Assembly (NCBI GenBank): GCA_937901085.1
Contig: CALCHQ010000115.1
Span: 1-12,001, forward strand
From: an uncultured Verrucomicrobiales bacterium
Lineage (GTDB): Bacteria > Verrucomicrobiota > Verrucomicrobiia > Verrucomicrobiales > Akkermansiaceae
DNA: 12,001 nt
Direction: 5' to 3'
The translations under genes were made by a program, and so were the position numbers. Within the stretch, counting starts at the first letter, position 1; each line of letters opens with the position of its first letter. Shown one piece after another: positions 6,001 through 10,431 of this stretch. The notes beneath the pieces were generated by a model that did not search any database, was not told the DNA's origin, and was given only the letters and a program-made list of their open reading frames with translations.

Positions 6001-8775
6001 GTGGCGCTGGTGAATAAGCCGCAAAGGAAGGAGCTGACGGATTTGGATAAGGCGTTTAAGTCTGCCAGCAATGGGTTTTCAAGTGTGGTTCATTATGCAG
6101 CGGTATGCCGCTTGGATAAGTTGTTCCGATATGCTGTGCCGTGTGGGGAGTACGAGGATAAGAAGCATGGGGACAAGCAGGTGGTGATACACCGCTTTGC
6201 CTGCCCGCTCATGATTGATGGGGAGAGGGCTGTGGCGTGGTTGACGGCAAAGGAGACAAAGAATGTGCCAGGGAATGAGAGACTCTACAATTTGGAGCTT
6301 GTGGATATAGAAAAGCTCGCTGGTAACTTAGAGAACCTTGCGAGCCATAGGCTACAAGACGATCTCCCCGCAGCGAGCAAGGATATTGTAGCGCAGGTGG
6401 AGGAGGCTTTCAAGACTTATTTTGAAAGTGTACCACAAAATGTGAGCATGAGTATGAGTGAGGTGGCGCAGAATGCGCTTTTGCTGCTGGAGAGCCGCCG
6501 GGATGAGCTGGAAGCGCAGGTGATTTTGGAGGATATGCAGAAGGCTTGCGAGCGGTTGAGCATTGTGCTGGCCGGAGATGATGACCCGAAGGTGGGGAAC
6601 GGCTTGCAGGTGTATGCCGAGATGCAGGCGCTTATCAGCGCGACGCGCCGGGCGCTGCCGGAGAAGTATCTGCGCCAGGGGAATCTGAATGGGTTGCTGG
6701 CGTGGGCCGGGGTGTATGCACGCATGGCGCAGACGGGGCAGATGCCGAAGCGGGGTGCCATCAAGGGAGAGATTTATGACCGCTTTGTGCGCGAGCTGAG
6801 CAAGAAAAACGAGCTGATGCAGTTGCAGGGCATGAGCGAGGCAGAGGCGCGCGAGGTGCTGATGGACCTTGGCAGCGGGAAGCTGGAGACGGCTTTCCTG
6901 AAGGTGGGGCGCGATTGTGCGCAGCGCCTGGATGCTTTCCTGAAAGACCGTGCGCTGGAGCGTATTAACTGGCTGTACAAGATGGCTTACCCGAAGAGGG
7001 AGGAAGGGCAGGCCTGGACTCGAGGCAAGATGGCGAGCGATGCGTACAGGCTGGTGGAGAAAGTGATGGCCATCATTGGCCGGAGCCACGAGCAGCGCGC
7101 CAAGGTGGACGAGGAGATACGAGAGGTGCGCCGGGAGCAGCGCAAGATACGCCAGGCGATGGAGGATGGCCAGATGCCGGAGGATATGGGCAAGCGCAAG
7201 CTGGATGTGCTGCGCGGGCGCATTGACCGACTGGAGGCTGAGGCGATGGCGGCGGCGGCGGATGAGCATGCAAAGCTCTTGGAGGAGCTGAACCGACAGG
7301 TTGAAGAGCTGGAGGACGGCGAACAAAAGGAGGAGCAGGAGAGCCGCTTGGCTGAAGAGATAGCGCTGGTGCAGACGTTTGGCAACTGGTACTACAAGGG
7401 TGCCGGTGAGGCTGTGCGCGCGGCCAGGGTGTTTGAAGACATCGTGATGCGCGGCAAGGCCGATTGGGAGAACAAGCTGAAACTGGAGCGCGAGCGCCGG
7501 GCCTATTTGAAAGCAAAAATTGCCGCGAATTTTAAGGTAGCCGACAAAGATGTGGAGAATGTGCGCGCGAGTGATCGCGCCGCGTTGAAGGGAAAGATGG
7601 GCAGCAAGGTAAAGGCGCTTGGCAAGGGGCTGATGAGCATGGGGCACCTGCTGCTGGCGCTGCGCGAGCAGATGGGGCGTGATTTCTGCGACGAGCAGAG
7701 AGCTAAGCTGGCGCGCATTAACGAGGGCTTTATGGCCTTTAACATGGAGCTGGACGGCTGGATGTACCGGACGATACGCGACATTACCGGCATTGACACG
7801 AAAGAGCGCCAAAAAGTGTGGATGAACCAGATGGAAGAGATTAAGGACACTGGCATTTTCATCACGAACCGAAGGACGGAGAAAATAGTGCTGACGTATG
7901 CCGAGGCGGTGGCGTGGCTGAACATGGACAAGGAGGCGCGTGCGCTGGAGCGCGAACGTGTGATGGCAGAGGCTGCACAGGAGAAACGCAAGCCACAGAA
8001 CGTGCCGACGGAGGAGGTGATGGACGAGCTGGGCGAGCTGGTACGCTTGTACGAAGCCGACAAGCGAGGAGTGGAGGAGGACCGCAAGAAGTTCCACCTG
8101 ACGCATGAGGTGACCTGGGAGGAAGAGCTGCGCACAACCAAGGGGGTGTTGCTGTTCTACCTGCTGACGTTTGAGCAGCCGGACTACGAGCACCTGATGG
8201 AGGTTAACGGAGTGAGCGGAGCGACGCTGGACCAGATGCGCCGATACATTGGTCCGCAGATGATGAAGTGGGGCTATGCCATGCGCGAGAAACTGAACGA
8301 GCACGGCGTGCTGGTGGCGGATGCTTTTGAGTCGTACACCGGGATTCCGTTTGGCTCGCGCGAACTGTACTTCAAAGGTGTGTTTGACCGGGGCCCGATG
8401 AAGGAGCGCGACGAGAAGGCGGCTGTGGAGCAAGGGAGCGCCGCAGCGGGCACGCGCACGAAGTATGGCAGTCTTATACCGCGCCGCTACCACAAGGCGA
8501 GAGTGGAGCGAGTGAGCGCCACGCAGGTATTTGTGCAGGCGATGCAGCAGCAGAATAATTATGTGCAGACGGCTGAGTATGTGCGCGAGTGGCGCGGGTT
8601 GCTGAGCGACAAGGATTTTGCGAAGCGACTTGAGGCGGAGCTGGGCGCGGCGACGATGCAGCTACTGAACGGGCGTTACGAGGGAAAGGAAAGTCCCACA
8701 TATCTTGCACTGACGCAGCTGCTGCGCGTGCTGCGACGGGCATCATTACCCGCATGCTGGGCGGGTATGCTGTGA
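1..8775 (+). CDS. Giant modular polyvalent protein (5' partial, C-terminus lost to a frameshift)
   Basis: The frame is open from the first base and ends at TGA 8773-8775. The first Met is at 40, but no ribosome-binding site precedes it and the reading is continuous upstream, so the true start is probably outside the window. Residues below count from that Met. Domains in order: helical region with an acidic linker (about 500-566), ParB-like (about 570-720), LPD3-like (about 955-1165), ART (about 1166-1335), MuF-C-like (1338-1627), LPD23-like zincin (about 1645-1947), second LPD3-like (1951-2133), then helical and coiled-coil to 2911. This is the layout of polyvalent proteins of phages and conjugative elements, which are thought to be carried into the host with the DNA and to act there against host or rival functions. 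The last dozen or so residues (Arg- and Trp-containing, ending AGML) are probably out-of-frame sequence, because the expected LPD38-like continuation lies in another frame from about 8733. Family class is fairly sure; the role of the whole protein is inferred. Confidence 0.88.
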   Translation, partial: VANRRFAYDSSFDMYVYRRGALKGFLEAYNSGWLTEEQVEQVMESDRPIETANSILEREMETDPEGLWERRAKQSQQLKEEGKVLFLTGAVAQAEVPELQLAYAAAWQEFTDKGILPSVTENEDGTFHVVQKGRYGAKDLDMTLTADAADAFVADAIRQFEDRELKMRQQELGKKAEMPNLRGALQENVATIAGEAMARRTQEQGRFHVEEVAKQVPESIGRMIRANGSINRTIAERITDWAQGEIQALVAGGMDYKAAAASRDYAAGAVRSLGDWTSFAAGFTERAGQVGDVNALGTTLFRSQTRDEVLVDGARVLGSALFGVRGRMSGLNVLEDVTESVLDQMVQARAVHMVEQDSTMSRQEAEAKAWDELGEVVSRARAAVLKADPKAEVVEVKPGNKMSVIEAFSDISNSAFLSSGVVPKWMGPMVETMKANVTAANAAMTLAEAWNAAIEQDPNAVAAMRDILDKVGVEVGEVLADTIITAADVEAWKTARAVARADAYGPNGSGGDAVSEVVAEAEAEEAAILEAEKPASKEAVEEAKEEVRLQEEHAEQVFQPEPGAQVEEPAEVKGVFVGGYCVYNAAGGYYMGLVDKSQLRDGIEQVKVGAKGKHGVIAGRELVGNFQSSAAPLYVWKRTNGELWLISGRHRFELMLRDNGVTSHPCYVFVEDAEHDEKWARMMDYENNMRDDQADEVTAAMYVRETGYSDAELLKRGLLRNASRSKRGALIGRHAREELWTRFTNGVIKPMDAEIICNLTKNIKDQSRVEEIQRRCCMLLAEGKSWDFIGGMVQLMANKESITLKQGLLDLGADFEADLARAAAWIEKSLGKIKESISLLKQGRKLSGKKREEAERLGIVTATQEGAEEMLRDLEMLRGKYEMIGSYPDLVAQAQMWDGKTEVDPVGLYLERVQAEREQARAEGELDADAYLAEQARKAAADAVPTLSFSMTPEMESIKVEAVAAGTFMKAPNGKATNLTERQWLQVRTEAFKRWFGDWEKVARFRAVRDAIMNMPVVAMLTGQEFQSDGVKLTDKVPAYWDGSYQGSVESPELGRVVLDKEGVQSSIGHGVGRLKAAAFYAVPDVIQKGRVFDRQKDWKGRGYDTAVIAAPISIGEKEYICEVVVEQRSNRQGFYVHEVEIKEKLGNVFKTATKGSTRQASRSILALRDAEVNTIWKNCSKIVDENGEPMVVYHGTENPVPFSVFKRGKSGYLGPGIYFTPELRTARNYLGFDAPEDGVLYRCFVNMRNPLKISFADRPAKVILDIVSTTAYEKRTAQQGNESKLLRKSDLAKVQSKGYDGIVWLPKTAYEADSYTSGEMLLFDSAQVKSATDNRGTFDGSNPDITFSMGEERNLAAVHSIPLDTMLQVEKTLGGLAKPSIAITRLDKPYSWGYSERVYLIGKPELADPEQGNLVYDRDAWTGKGPFLLEAGDAYDYRKSEYFNPTLEEFVARTIKKKGMEEGGSFRGQSAVAIGTMDAVKAHREKLSDTDTSNAQKEETDKELDELIEDVVSLNKKGLNYEEISYLLARVCWRSSPMADGAPSEREVSREQAKRILNEMGIRVKDIKKPLVDKFVKAVAGLKNELEDYLESVPQRAVMFNEFEYAVMPESMKGAPGLDEMLDRNNITPIYHDGTEKGRRAALAGLVNDSRVSFSVVGENAANWEEIKHLAFKGRDDGKLRVELDASGAKLKEGEHGQDAKVLAPRFRALVGFIHKVINDNGRWNAVVADWKDNVPSVDSWEEVKLVRRLLEKAGIKYKSLGALVDSGILLAVLEPTDERMGAFLEKVEGLDSVSGFDRLGDVLDFPELYKAYPQLRNVPVLWEKEAKNRGLTGISQATGDVWITVRDGEDAEHTLSTLLHETQHVIQFIEGFAIGGASQFADMRRWMADNGYLDEALRLTNAELYHRLAGEIEARNVQKRAGWDAKTRQYYIPFNDTLEYPGLAIVVRAEDLGYPEVTFSMERKRDLTLDGASASKEEAWAYLEQLEWKPLENMRSGFVALVNKPQRKELTDLDKAFKSASNGFSSVVHYAAVCRLDKLFRYAVPCGEYEDKKHGDKQVVIHRFACPLMIDGERAVAWLTAKETKNVPGNERLYNLELVDIEKLAGNLENLASHRLQDDLPAASKDIVAQVEEAFKTYFESVPQNVSMSMSEVAQNALLLLESRRDELEAQVILEDMQKACERLSIVLAGDDDPKVGNGLQVYAEMQALISATRRALPEKYLRQGNLNGLLAWAGVYARMAQTGQMPKRGAIKGEIYDRFVRELSKKNELMQLQGMSEAEAREVLMDLGSGKLETAFLKVGRDCAQRLDAFLKDRALERINWLYKMAYPKREEGQAWTRGKMASDAYRLVEKVMAIIGRSHEQRAKVDEEIREVRREQRKIRQAMEDGQMPEDMGKRKLDVLRGRIDRLEAEAMAAAADEHAKLLEELNRQVEELEDGEQKEEQESRLAEEIALVQTFGNWYYKGAGEAVRAARVFEDIVMRGKADWENKLKLERERRAYLKAKIAANFKVADKDVENVRASDRAALKGKMGSKVKALGKGLMSMGHLLLALREQMGRDFCDEQRAKLARINEGFMAFNMELDGWMYRTIRDITGIDTKERQKVWMNQMEEIKDTGIFITNRRTEKIVLTYAEAVAWLNMDKEARALERERVMAEAAQEKRKPQNVPTEEVMDELGELVRLYEADKRGVEEDRKKFHLTHEVTWEEELRTTKGVLLFYLLTFEQPDYEHLMEVNGVSGATLDQMRRYIGPQMMKWGYAMREKLNEHGVLVADAFESYTGIPFGSRELYFKGVFDRGPMKERDEKAAVEQGSAAAGTRTKYGSLIPRRYHKARVERVSATQVFVQAMQQQNNYVQTAEYVREWRGLLSDKDFAKRLEAELGAATMQLLNGRYEGKESPTYLALTQLLRVLRRASLPACWAGML
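1720..2200 (+). other. ParB-like domain within the giant protein
   Basis: Residues about 570-720. The segment LISGRHRFELM (632-642) matches the ParB G-x-x-R-x-x-A box, with G635, H637 and R638. The downstream YENNMRDD (672-679) matches the second ParB box, E-N-x-x-R, with E673, N674 and R677. These boxes bind nucleotide or DNA in ParB and sulfiredoxin-fold proteins. ParB-like domains are among the commonest modules of polyvalent proteins, where they have been proposed to act as nucleases or DNA-binding units. The identification rests on these two boxes and their spacing. Catalytic activity cannot be judged. Confidence 0.65.
2923..3537 (+). other. LPD3-like module (possible Barnase/EndoU/RelE-type nuclease fold) in the giant protein
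   Basis: Residues about 962-1166. The module opens with the box N-L-T-E-R-Q-W ... VRTEAFKRWFGDWE (965-987), a recurrent element of phage polyvalent proteins just before toxin modules. It then holds a GHG (1056-1058, H1057) followed by K-A-A-A-F-Y-A-V-P-D-V-I-Q-K-G, a W-K-G-R-G-Y strand, and Y-V-H-E-V (1123-1127, H1125). Two conserved histidines around a strand-rich core suggest an RNase-like active site. I assign it to the LPD3 or PBECR families by recall of pattern, not by a search, and the exact family could be wrong. It sits between the WFGDWE box and the ART domain, which in many relatives are adjacent, so it reads as an inserted module. Confidence 0.5.
3535..4050 (+). other. ADP-ribosyltransferase (ART-PolyVal) domain in the giant protein
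   Basis: Residues about 1166-1337. It begins SKIVDENGEPMVVYHGT (1168-1184), the hallmark entry of ADP-ribosyltransferases in polyvalent proteins. The H-Y-E catalytic set is present: H1182 in YHGT, Y1206 in GPGIYFT, and E1307 just before MLLFDSAQVKSAT. Other typical elements are MRNPL after the third strand and the G-Y-D-G-I-V segment. The domain ends in the usual tail N-R-G-T-F-D ... N-P-D-I-T-F-S-M. Such enzymes transfer ADP-ribose from NAD+ to a host macromolecule; the target here is unknown. All three catalytic residues are intact, so activity is plausible. Confidence 0.82.
4051..4920 (+). other. MuF-C-like module in the giant protein
   Basis: Residues 1338-1627. It starts with a leucine-rich helix followed by LAKPSIAITRLDKPYSWGYS, a tyrosine-rich strand pair, and VYDRDAWTGKGP. 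It ends with FNEFEYAVMP and then NNITPIYHDGT. The order 'PSIAITR ... VY..DAWT..P ... F.A.P ... Y' is a widespread polyvalent-protein module that I associate with the phage MuF C-terminal family. The family name is from memory. No catalytic residues are evident to me, and the function is unknown. The base composition is visibly more AT-rich and less purine-biased than in the flanking N- and C-terminal parts of the gene. Confidence 0.5.
4960..5889 (+). other. LPD23-like zincin metallopeptidase domain in the giant protein
   Basis: Residues about 1641-1950. The core is LLHETQHVIQFIEGFAIGG, with the zinc-binding HExxH signature at H1849, E1850 and H1853. It is followed 47-49 residues later by YHRLAGEIEARNVQ, where E1900 or E1902 could be the third metal ligand. 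Upstream, DFPELYKAYPQLRNVPV and GDVWIT are also typical of this module. HExxH plus a downstream Glu is the general plan of zincin proteases. A peptidase inside a multi-module chain suggests cleavage either of host proteins or of the polyprotein itself. The motif is seen directly; peptidase activity is inferred. Confidence 0.72.
5890..6438 (+). other. Second LPD3-like module in the giant protein
   Basis: Residues 1951-2133. After a helical lead-in it shows SSVVHYAAVCRLDKLFRYAV (H2018), VVIHRFACPLMIDGERAVAW (H2051), and then an LTAKET strand and LYNLELVDIEKL. The 'H-R-F ... P-L-x-I-D-G-E ... L-x-x-K-E ... L-Y-x-L-E-L' order resembles LPD3-type modules. It looks like a distant counterpart of the module at residues 962-1166, with two histidines and a similar strand order. 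It ends with YFESVPQ, a tail it shares with the MuF-C-like module. No function can be assigned beyond a possible nuclease-like fold. Confidence 0.42.
7060..7370 (+). other. Coiled-coil segment in the C-terminal half of the giant protein
   Basis: Residues about 2341-2443 are dominated by Glu, Arg, Lys, Gln and heptad-spaced Leu, Ile and Ala. Examples are VDEEIREVRREQRKIRQ and LLEELNRQVEELEDGEQKEE, with no Pro for long stretches. This is a strong coiled-coil composition. It lies within a helical region (about 2140-2900) that precedes the LPD38-like end and probably has a structural or virion role rather than an enzymatic one. Confidence 0.6.
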
Positions 8776-9986
8776 CGCGCCTGGCGGGCAATATCAAGAC
8801 GCTTTTTAAGCAGTTGACTGCTATTATGAATGGTTCTGCCGGTGGTTATGTGCCGGAGGTAGTGGTGAGGAACGGCAAACTGGTGCAGGAGATGGTGTAC
8901 CGAAAGATTGGCTTTGGCGAGTTTCTGCTGGCGCTGGGCCGTGTGTTGACGTTCCGCGGCGCGGTGAAGAAGCACATGGTGACCAGCCAGGCGTATATTG
9001 CCGGGCGACGCGATTACGAAGGCAAGGGCTTGGCTGTTACGGCGCTGATGGAGGCCGACCAGAAGGTGGCCGGGTATGTGCCGGAAGGCGGATTCCTGGG
9101 CTGGAAAAAGATACCACAGCAATTCTGGAGCTGGCTGGGTGCCAGGAGCGCAAAAGCTACTGAGGTAGCGATGGAGGCCATGGGCTATGTGGATAGCGAG
9201 ATGTGCGCGCTGTCTGCCATGGCTGTGGCTGATGCTGTGTACCGACAGGGCAAGGCGGAGGATAAAGCTGGCATGGTGCCTGATGAGCTTTTGAGAGCCG
9301 AGGCTTTGCGCATAGCCGGTATGGCACTTGATATAGCCGCGCAGCCGCAGGTGCGTACGCAGAAAGGGTACTGGGCGGCCAGTGGTGCGTTTGGTGCCAT
9401 GGGGCAGTTCCTTTATATGTTCCGAAGCGATACATTGCAGAAGGTGGGGCTGTGGGGCGCGCAGATGGTGAGCGGTGAGAAGTTGCCAGCTGCCGTGAGC
9501 TGGATTTCGTTTGGCTTGCTGAATGCGGTGATTTCCGAGTTGCTGGCGATGCTGTACGGAGATATCCCTGACGATGAGGAGGAACTGAGCGAGCATGCGC
9601 TGACGTTTGCTCTCAATGTGCTGCTGGGCGATGTGAGTGCGCTGCCGGTGGTGGGCGAGGCTGTAGGCACGGTGCGCAACATGATTGAGGGCAAGCACTG
9701 GGCTGCGCAGGGTGGCATTGGCGAGGCAGTGGTGCCGGTGGTGACGCTGGGCAGCGATATCTACCGCGAGTGGAGGAACATCGACAAAGATGCCCCGGCA
9801 GAAAAGCATTGGGCTACGGTCGCGCGATTGCTGCGCAGTCTGGGGGCGACAGCTGCCTTCTACCACGAGAGCACGACGGGCGCACTGGCCAATATGAGCA
9901 GTGTGGCTGCTGCTGCCGCGGTGGCTGGCAATGCCAGTACGTTATTTAAGGGGATTCTGAAAGCGATAGACGACTTGGAAGAGTGA
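8754..9986 (+). CDS. C-terminal LPD38-like part of the giant polyvalent protein, split off by a frameshift
   Basis: The 410-residue frame overlaps the end of the upstream frame by 22 bases. Its ATG has no Shine-Dalgarno sequence. The frame is open well upstream of 8754, and read from about 8736 it gives TGIITRMLGGYAV, which continues smoothly into RLAGNIKTLFKQLTAIMN. This N...KQ pattern is typical of the start of the LPD38 region that ends many phage polyvalent proteins. A hydrophobic segment lies at about 250-269 (W-I-S-F-G-L-L to M-L-Y), followed by an acidic stretch and an Ala-rich tail at about 370-405. The natural protein would be the upstream chain joined to this one by one extra base (or a -1 shift) near 8733. 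LPD38 has no established biochemical function; its constant C-terminal position suggests a virion or packaging role. It could be a separately translated gene, but the missing ribosome-binding site argues against that. Confidence 0.8.
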   Translation: MLGGYAVTRLAGNIKTLFKQLTAIMNGSAGGYVPEVVVRNGKLVQEMVYRKIGFGEFLLALGRVLTFRGAVKKHMVTSQAYIAGRRDYEGKGLAVTALMEADQKVAGYVPEGGFLGWKKIPQQFWSWLGARSAKATEVAMEAMGYVDSEMCALSAMAVADAVYRQGKAEDKAGMVPDELLRAEALRIAGMALDIAAQPQVRTQKGYWAASGAFGAMGQFLYMFRSDTLQKVGLWGAQMVSGEKLPAAVSWISFGLLNAVISELLAMLYGDIPDDEEELSEHALTFALNVLLGDVSALPVVGEAVGTVRNMIEGKHWAAQGGIGEAVVPVVTLGSDIYREWRNIDKDAPAEKHWATVARLLRSLGATAAFYHESTTGALANMSSVAAAAAVAGNASTLFKGILKAIDDLEE

Positions 9987-9990
9987 GCAT

Positions 9991-10028
9991 AAAAAACCCC
10001 GGGCAGAGGAGGGCTACCCGGGGTTTTC
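9991..10028. terminator. Bidirectional rho-independent terminator after the giant gene
   Basis: A perfect 11-base inverted repeat, AAAACCCCGGG (9993-10003) and CCCGGGGTTTT (10017-10027), encloses a 13-base loop and starts 7 bases after the stop codon at 9984-9986. On the + strand it ends in four T. Read leftward it ends in six T, so it can also terminate transcripts coming from the right. Confidence 0.9.
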
Positions 10029-10041
10029 TGGCCGTTGGGCC

Positions 10042-10063
10042 AACTTCAGAACCGAAGTTTTTT
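10042..10063 (+). terminator. Weak second + strand terminator-like hairpin
   Basis: AACTTC (10042-10047) and GAAGTT (10054-10059) pair around AGAACC, and a run of six T spans 10058-10063. A further small hairpin, TGGCC-GTTG-GGCCA, lies between this and the main terminator (10029-10042). The stem is short and A/T-rich, so on its own it would be a weak back-up terminator. Confidence 0.4.
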
Positions 10064-10084
10064 GTCTGACGGAAAAGCTTTTTT

Positions 10085-10113
10085 TGAGCCATCCCCACTG
10101 GTGTGGGGAAAAG
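10085..10113 (-). repeat. Solitary type I-E CRISPR-repeat-like unit
   Basis: Read leftward, the 29 bases contain CCCCAC-ACCA-GTGGGG (10108-10093): a 6-bp stem with a 4-base loop, preceded by TT and followed by ATGG. Type I-E repeats recognised by Cas6e have this plan: UUCCCC, a 6-bp stem with a 4-base loop such as GCCA, then an 8-base handle starting AU. There is only one copy in the window and no spacer array. It is not a terminator, because no T-run follows on either strand. Confidence 0.4.
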
Positions 10114-10193
10114 GAGGGTTGACTCGCTTGTCCGCTGGATTCAAGACAAAATTTCGTTTAAACTCACAGGGCGCATAGCGTCCTGACGAGTAT

Positions 10194-10221
10194 ACTTTAG
10201 CACGAACGGGTCGAAAGTCAA
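10194..10221 (-). promoter_or_regulatory. Leftward extended -10 promoter for the candidate small RNA
   Basis: On the minus strand, -35 TTGACT (10221-10216), a 16-base spacer and -10 TAAAGT (10199-10194) are preceded by TGC, forming the extended -10 TGnTAAAGT. It begins a few bases after the T-tract of the upstream leftward terminator, so it would start a new transcript. Confidence 0.5.
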
Positions 10222-10225
10222 CAGG

Positions 10226-10263
10226 AAAAATAAAAAAAGCCACCAGCTTGTGGGCTGGTGGCT
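10226..10263 (-). terminator. Rho-independent terminator of the leftward membrane-protein genes
   Basis: A perfect 10-base inverted repeat, AGCCACCAGC (10238-10247) and GCTGGTGGCT (10254-10263), has a 6-base loop. Read leftward it is followed by a run of seven T (10238-10232) and further T. It lies about 160 bases beyond the stop of the left membrane-protein gene. Confidence 0.88.
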
Positions 10264-10413
10264 CTCCCGGTGGGGAGATTCGGAAGCGTAAAGTGGATGG
10301 TTCTGAAGTCAACGTCCATTTACTCTTGCAGAGATATGCATGCAGGGAACTCTCAACCGAACAGGGACAGAGTAGCAGTTTTTTTGTTACATTGCAAGCA
10401 TATTTTTTACGGA
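10264..10413 (-). other. Intergenic stretch; weak possible leftward promoter, no gene seen
   Basis: No supported protein gene. A weak leftward promoter is possible: -35 TTGCAA (10397-10392), a 17-base spacer and -10 TACTCT (10374-10369) with TGC in front. It could drive an RNA of about 125 bases ending at the 10238-10263 terminator. The -10 matches consensus poorly. A 33-codon leftward frame exists but runs through the terminator and is probably not real. Confidence 0.25.
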
Positions 10414-10431
10414 TAGGGCGTTTTAGTTGTA
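10414..10431. repeat. 18-bp direct repeat at the end of the left membrane-protein gene
   Basis: TAGGGCGTTTTAGTTGTA is identical at 10414-10431 and 11037-11054. Each copy spans the stop codon of one paralogue. At the right copy it also forms the -35 region of the left gene's promoter, so the left copy looks like the remnant of a further promoter and marks the boundary of the duplicated unit. Confidence 0.75.

Larger units (their letters stand above)
2839..6456 (+). repeat. Five-fold junction motif [LIV][ST][FM]S[MV] between modules of the giant protein
   Basis: The motif occurs as LSFSM (residues 934-938), ITFSM (1333-1337), VSFSV (1640-1644), VTFSM (1946-1950) and VSMSM (2135-2139). Each copy lies exactly at a boundary between recognisable modules. 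Two are preceded by P-[DE] (PDITFSM, PEVTFSM). The codons differ between copies, so this is a protein-level repeat and not a recent DNA duplication. It could be a processing site or a conserved linker. Confidence 0.65.
9993..10187 (-). ncRNA. Candidate leftward small RNA containing a solitary CRISPR-repeat-like hairpin
   Basis: A leftward promoter (10194-10221) predicts a start near 10187, and the first strong leftward terminator is at 10027-9993, giving an RNA of roughly 195 bases. It is insulated on the right by the terminator at 10226-10263. Leftward it contains a 5' hairpin (10185-10167, CAGG-type arms with an ATA loop), the I-E-like hairpin (10113-10085), two small hairpins (10059-10029), and the terminator. 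No convincing reading frame exists in it: an 88-codon frame covering 10046-10312 crosses the upstream terminator and promoter. Expression is inferred from promoter and terminator signals only. Confidence 0.42.

Noticed and set aside
6352..8493. 713-codon open frame on the minus strand
   Set aside because: It is a shadow of the purine-rich giant gene, with a His/Leu/Gln-rich low-complexity composition, no domain features and no initiation signals.
8690..8740. Programmed -1 ribosomal frameshift site
   Set aside because: No X-XXY-YYZ slippery heptamer in the correct frame is visible near the switch (the AAAG and GAAAG stretches are not in a suitable phase), so mutation or sequence error is preferred.
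10085..10113. A true CRISPR array
   Set aside because: Only one repeat-like unit is present, with no regularly spaced copies and no cas genes, so it is reported only as a solitary look-alike.
10110..10165. tRNA-like or attachment-site sequence around GGATTCAAGAC
   Set aside because: No cloverleaf arms or CCA-adjacent acceptor stem can be paired, and no second copy of the segment exists in the window.
10046..10312. 88-codon leftward frame with a plausible-looking C-terminal half
   Set aside because: It would cross a strong terminator (10226-10263), a promoter and the repeat-like hairpin, and it has no ribosome-binding site. The apparent pattern comes from translating structured RNA sequence.
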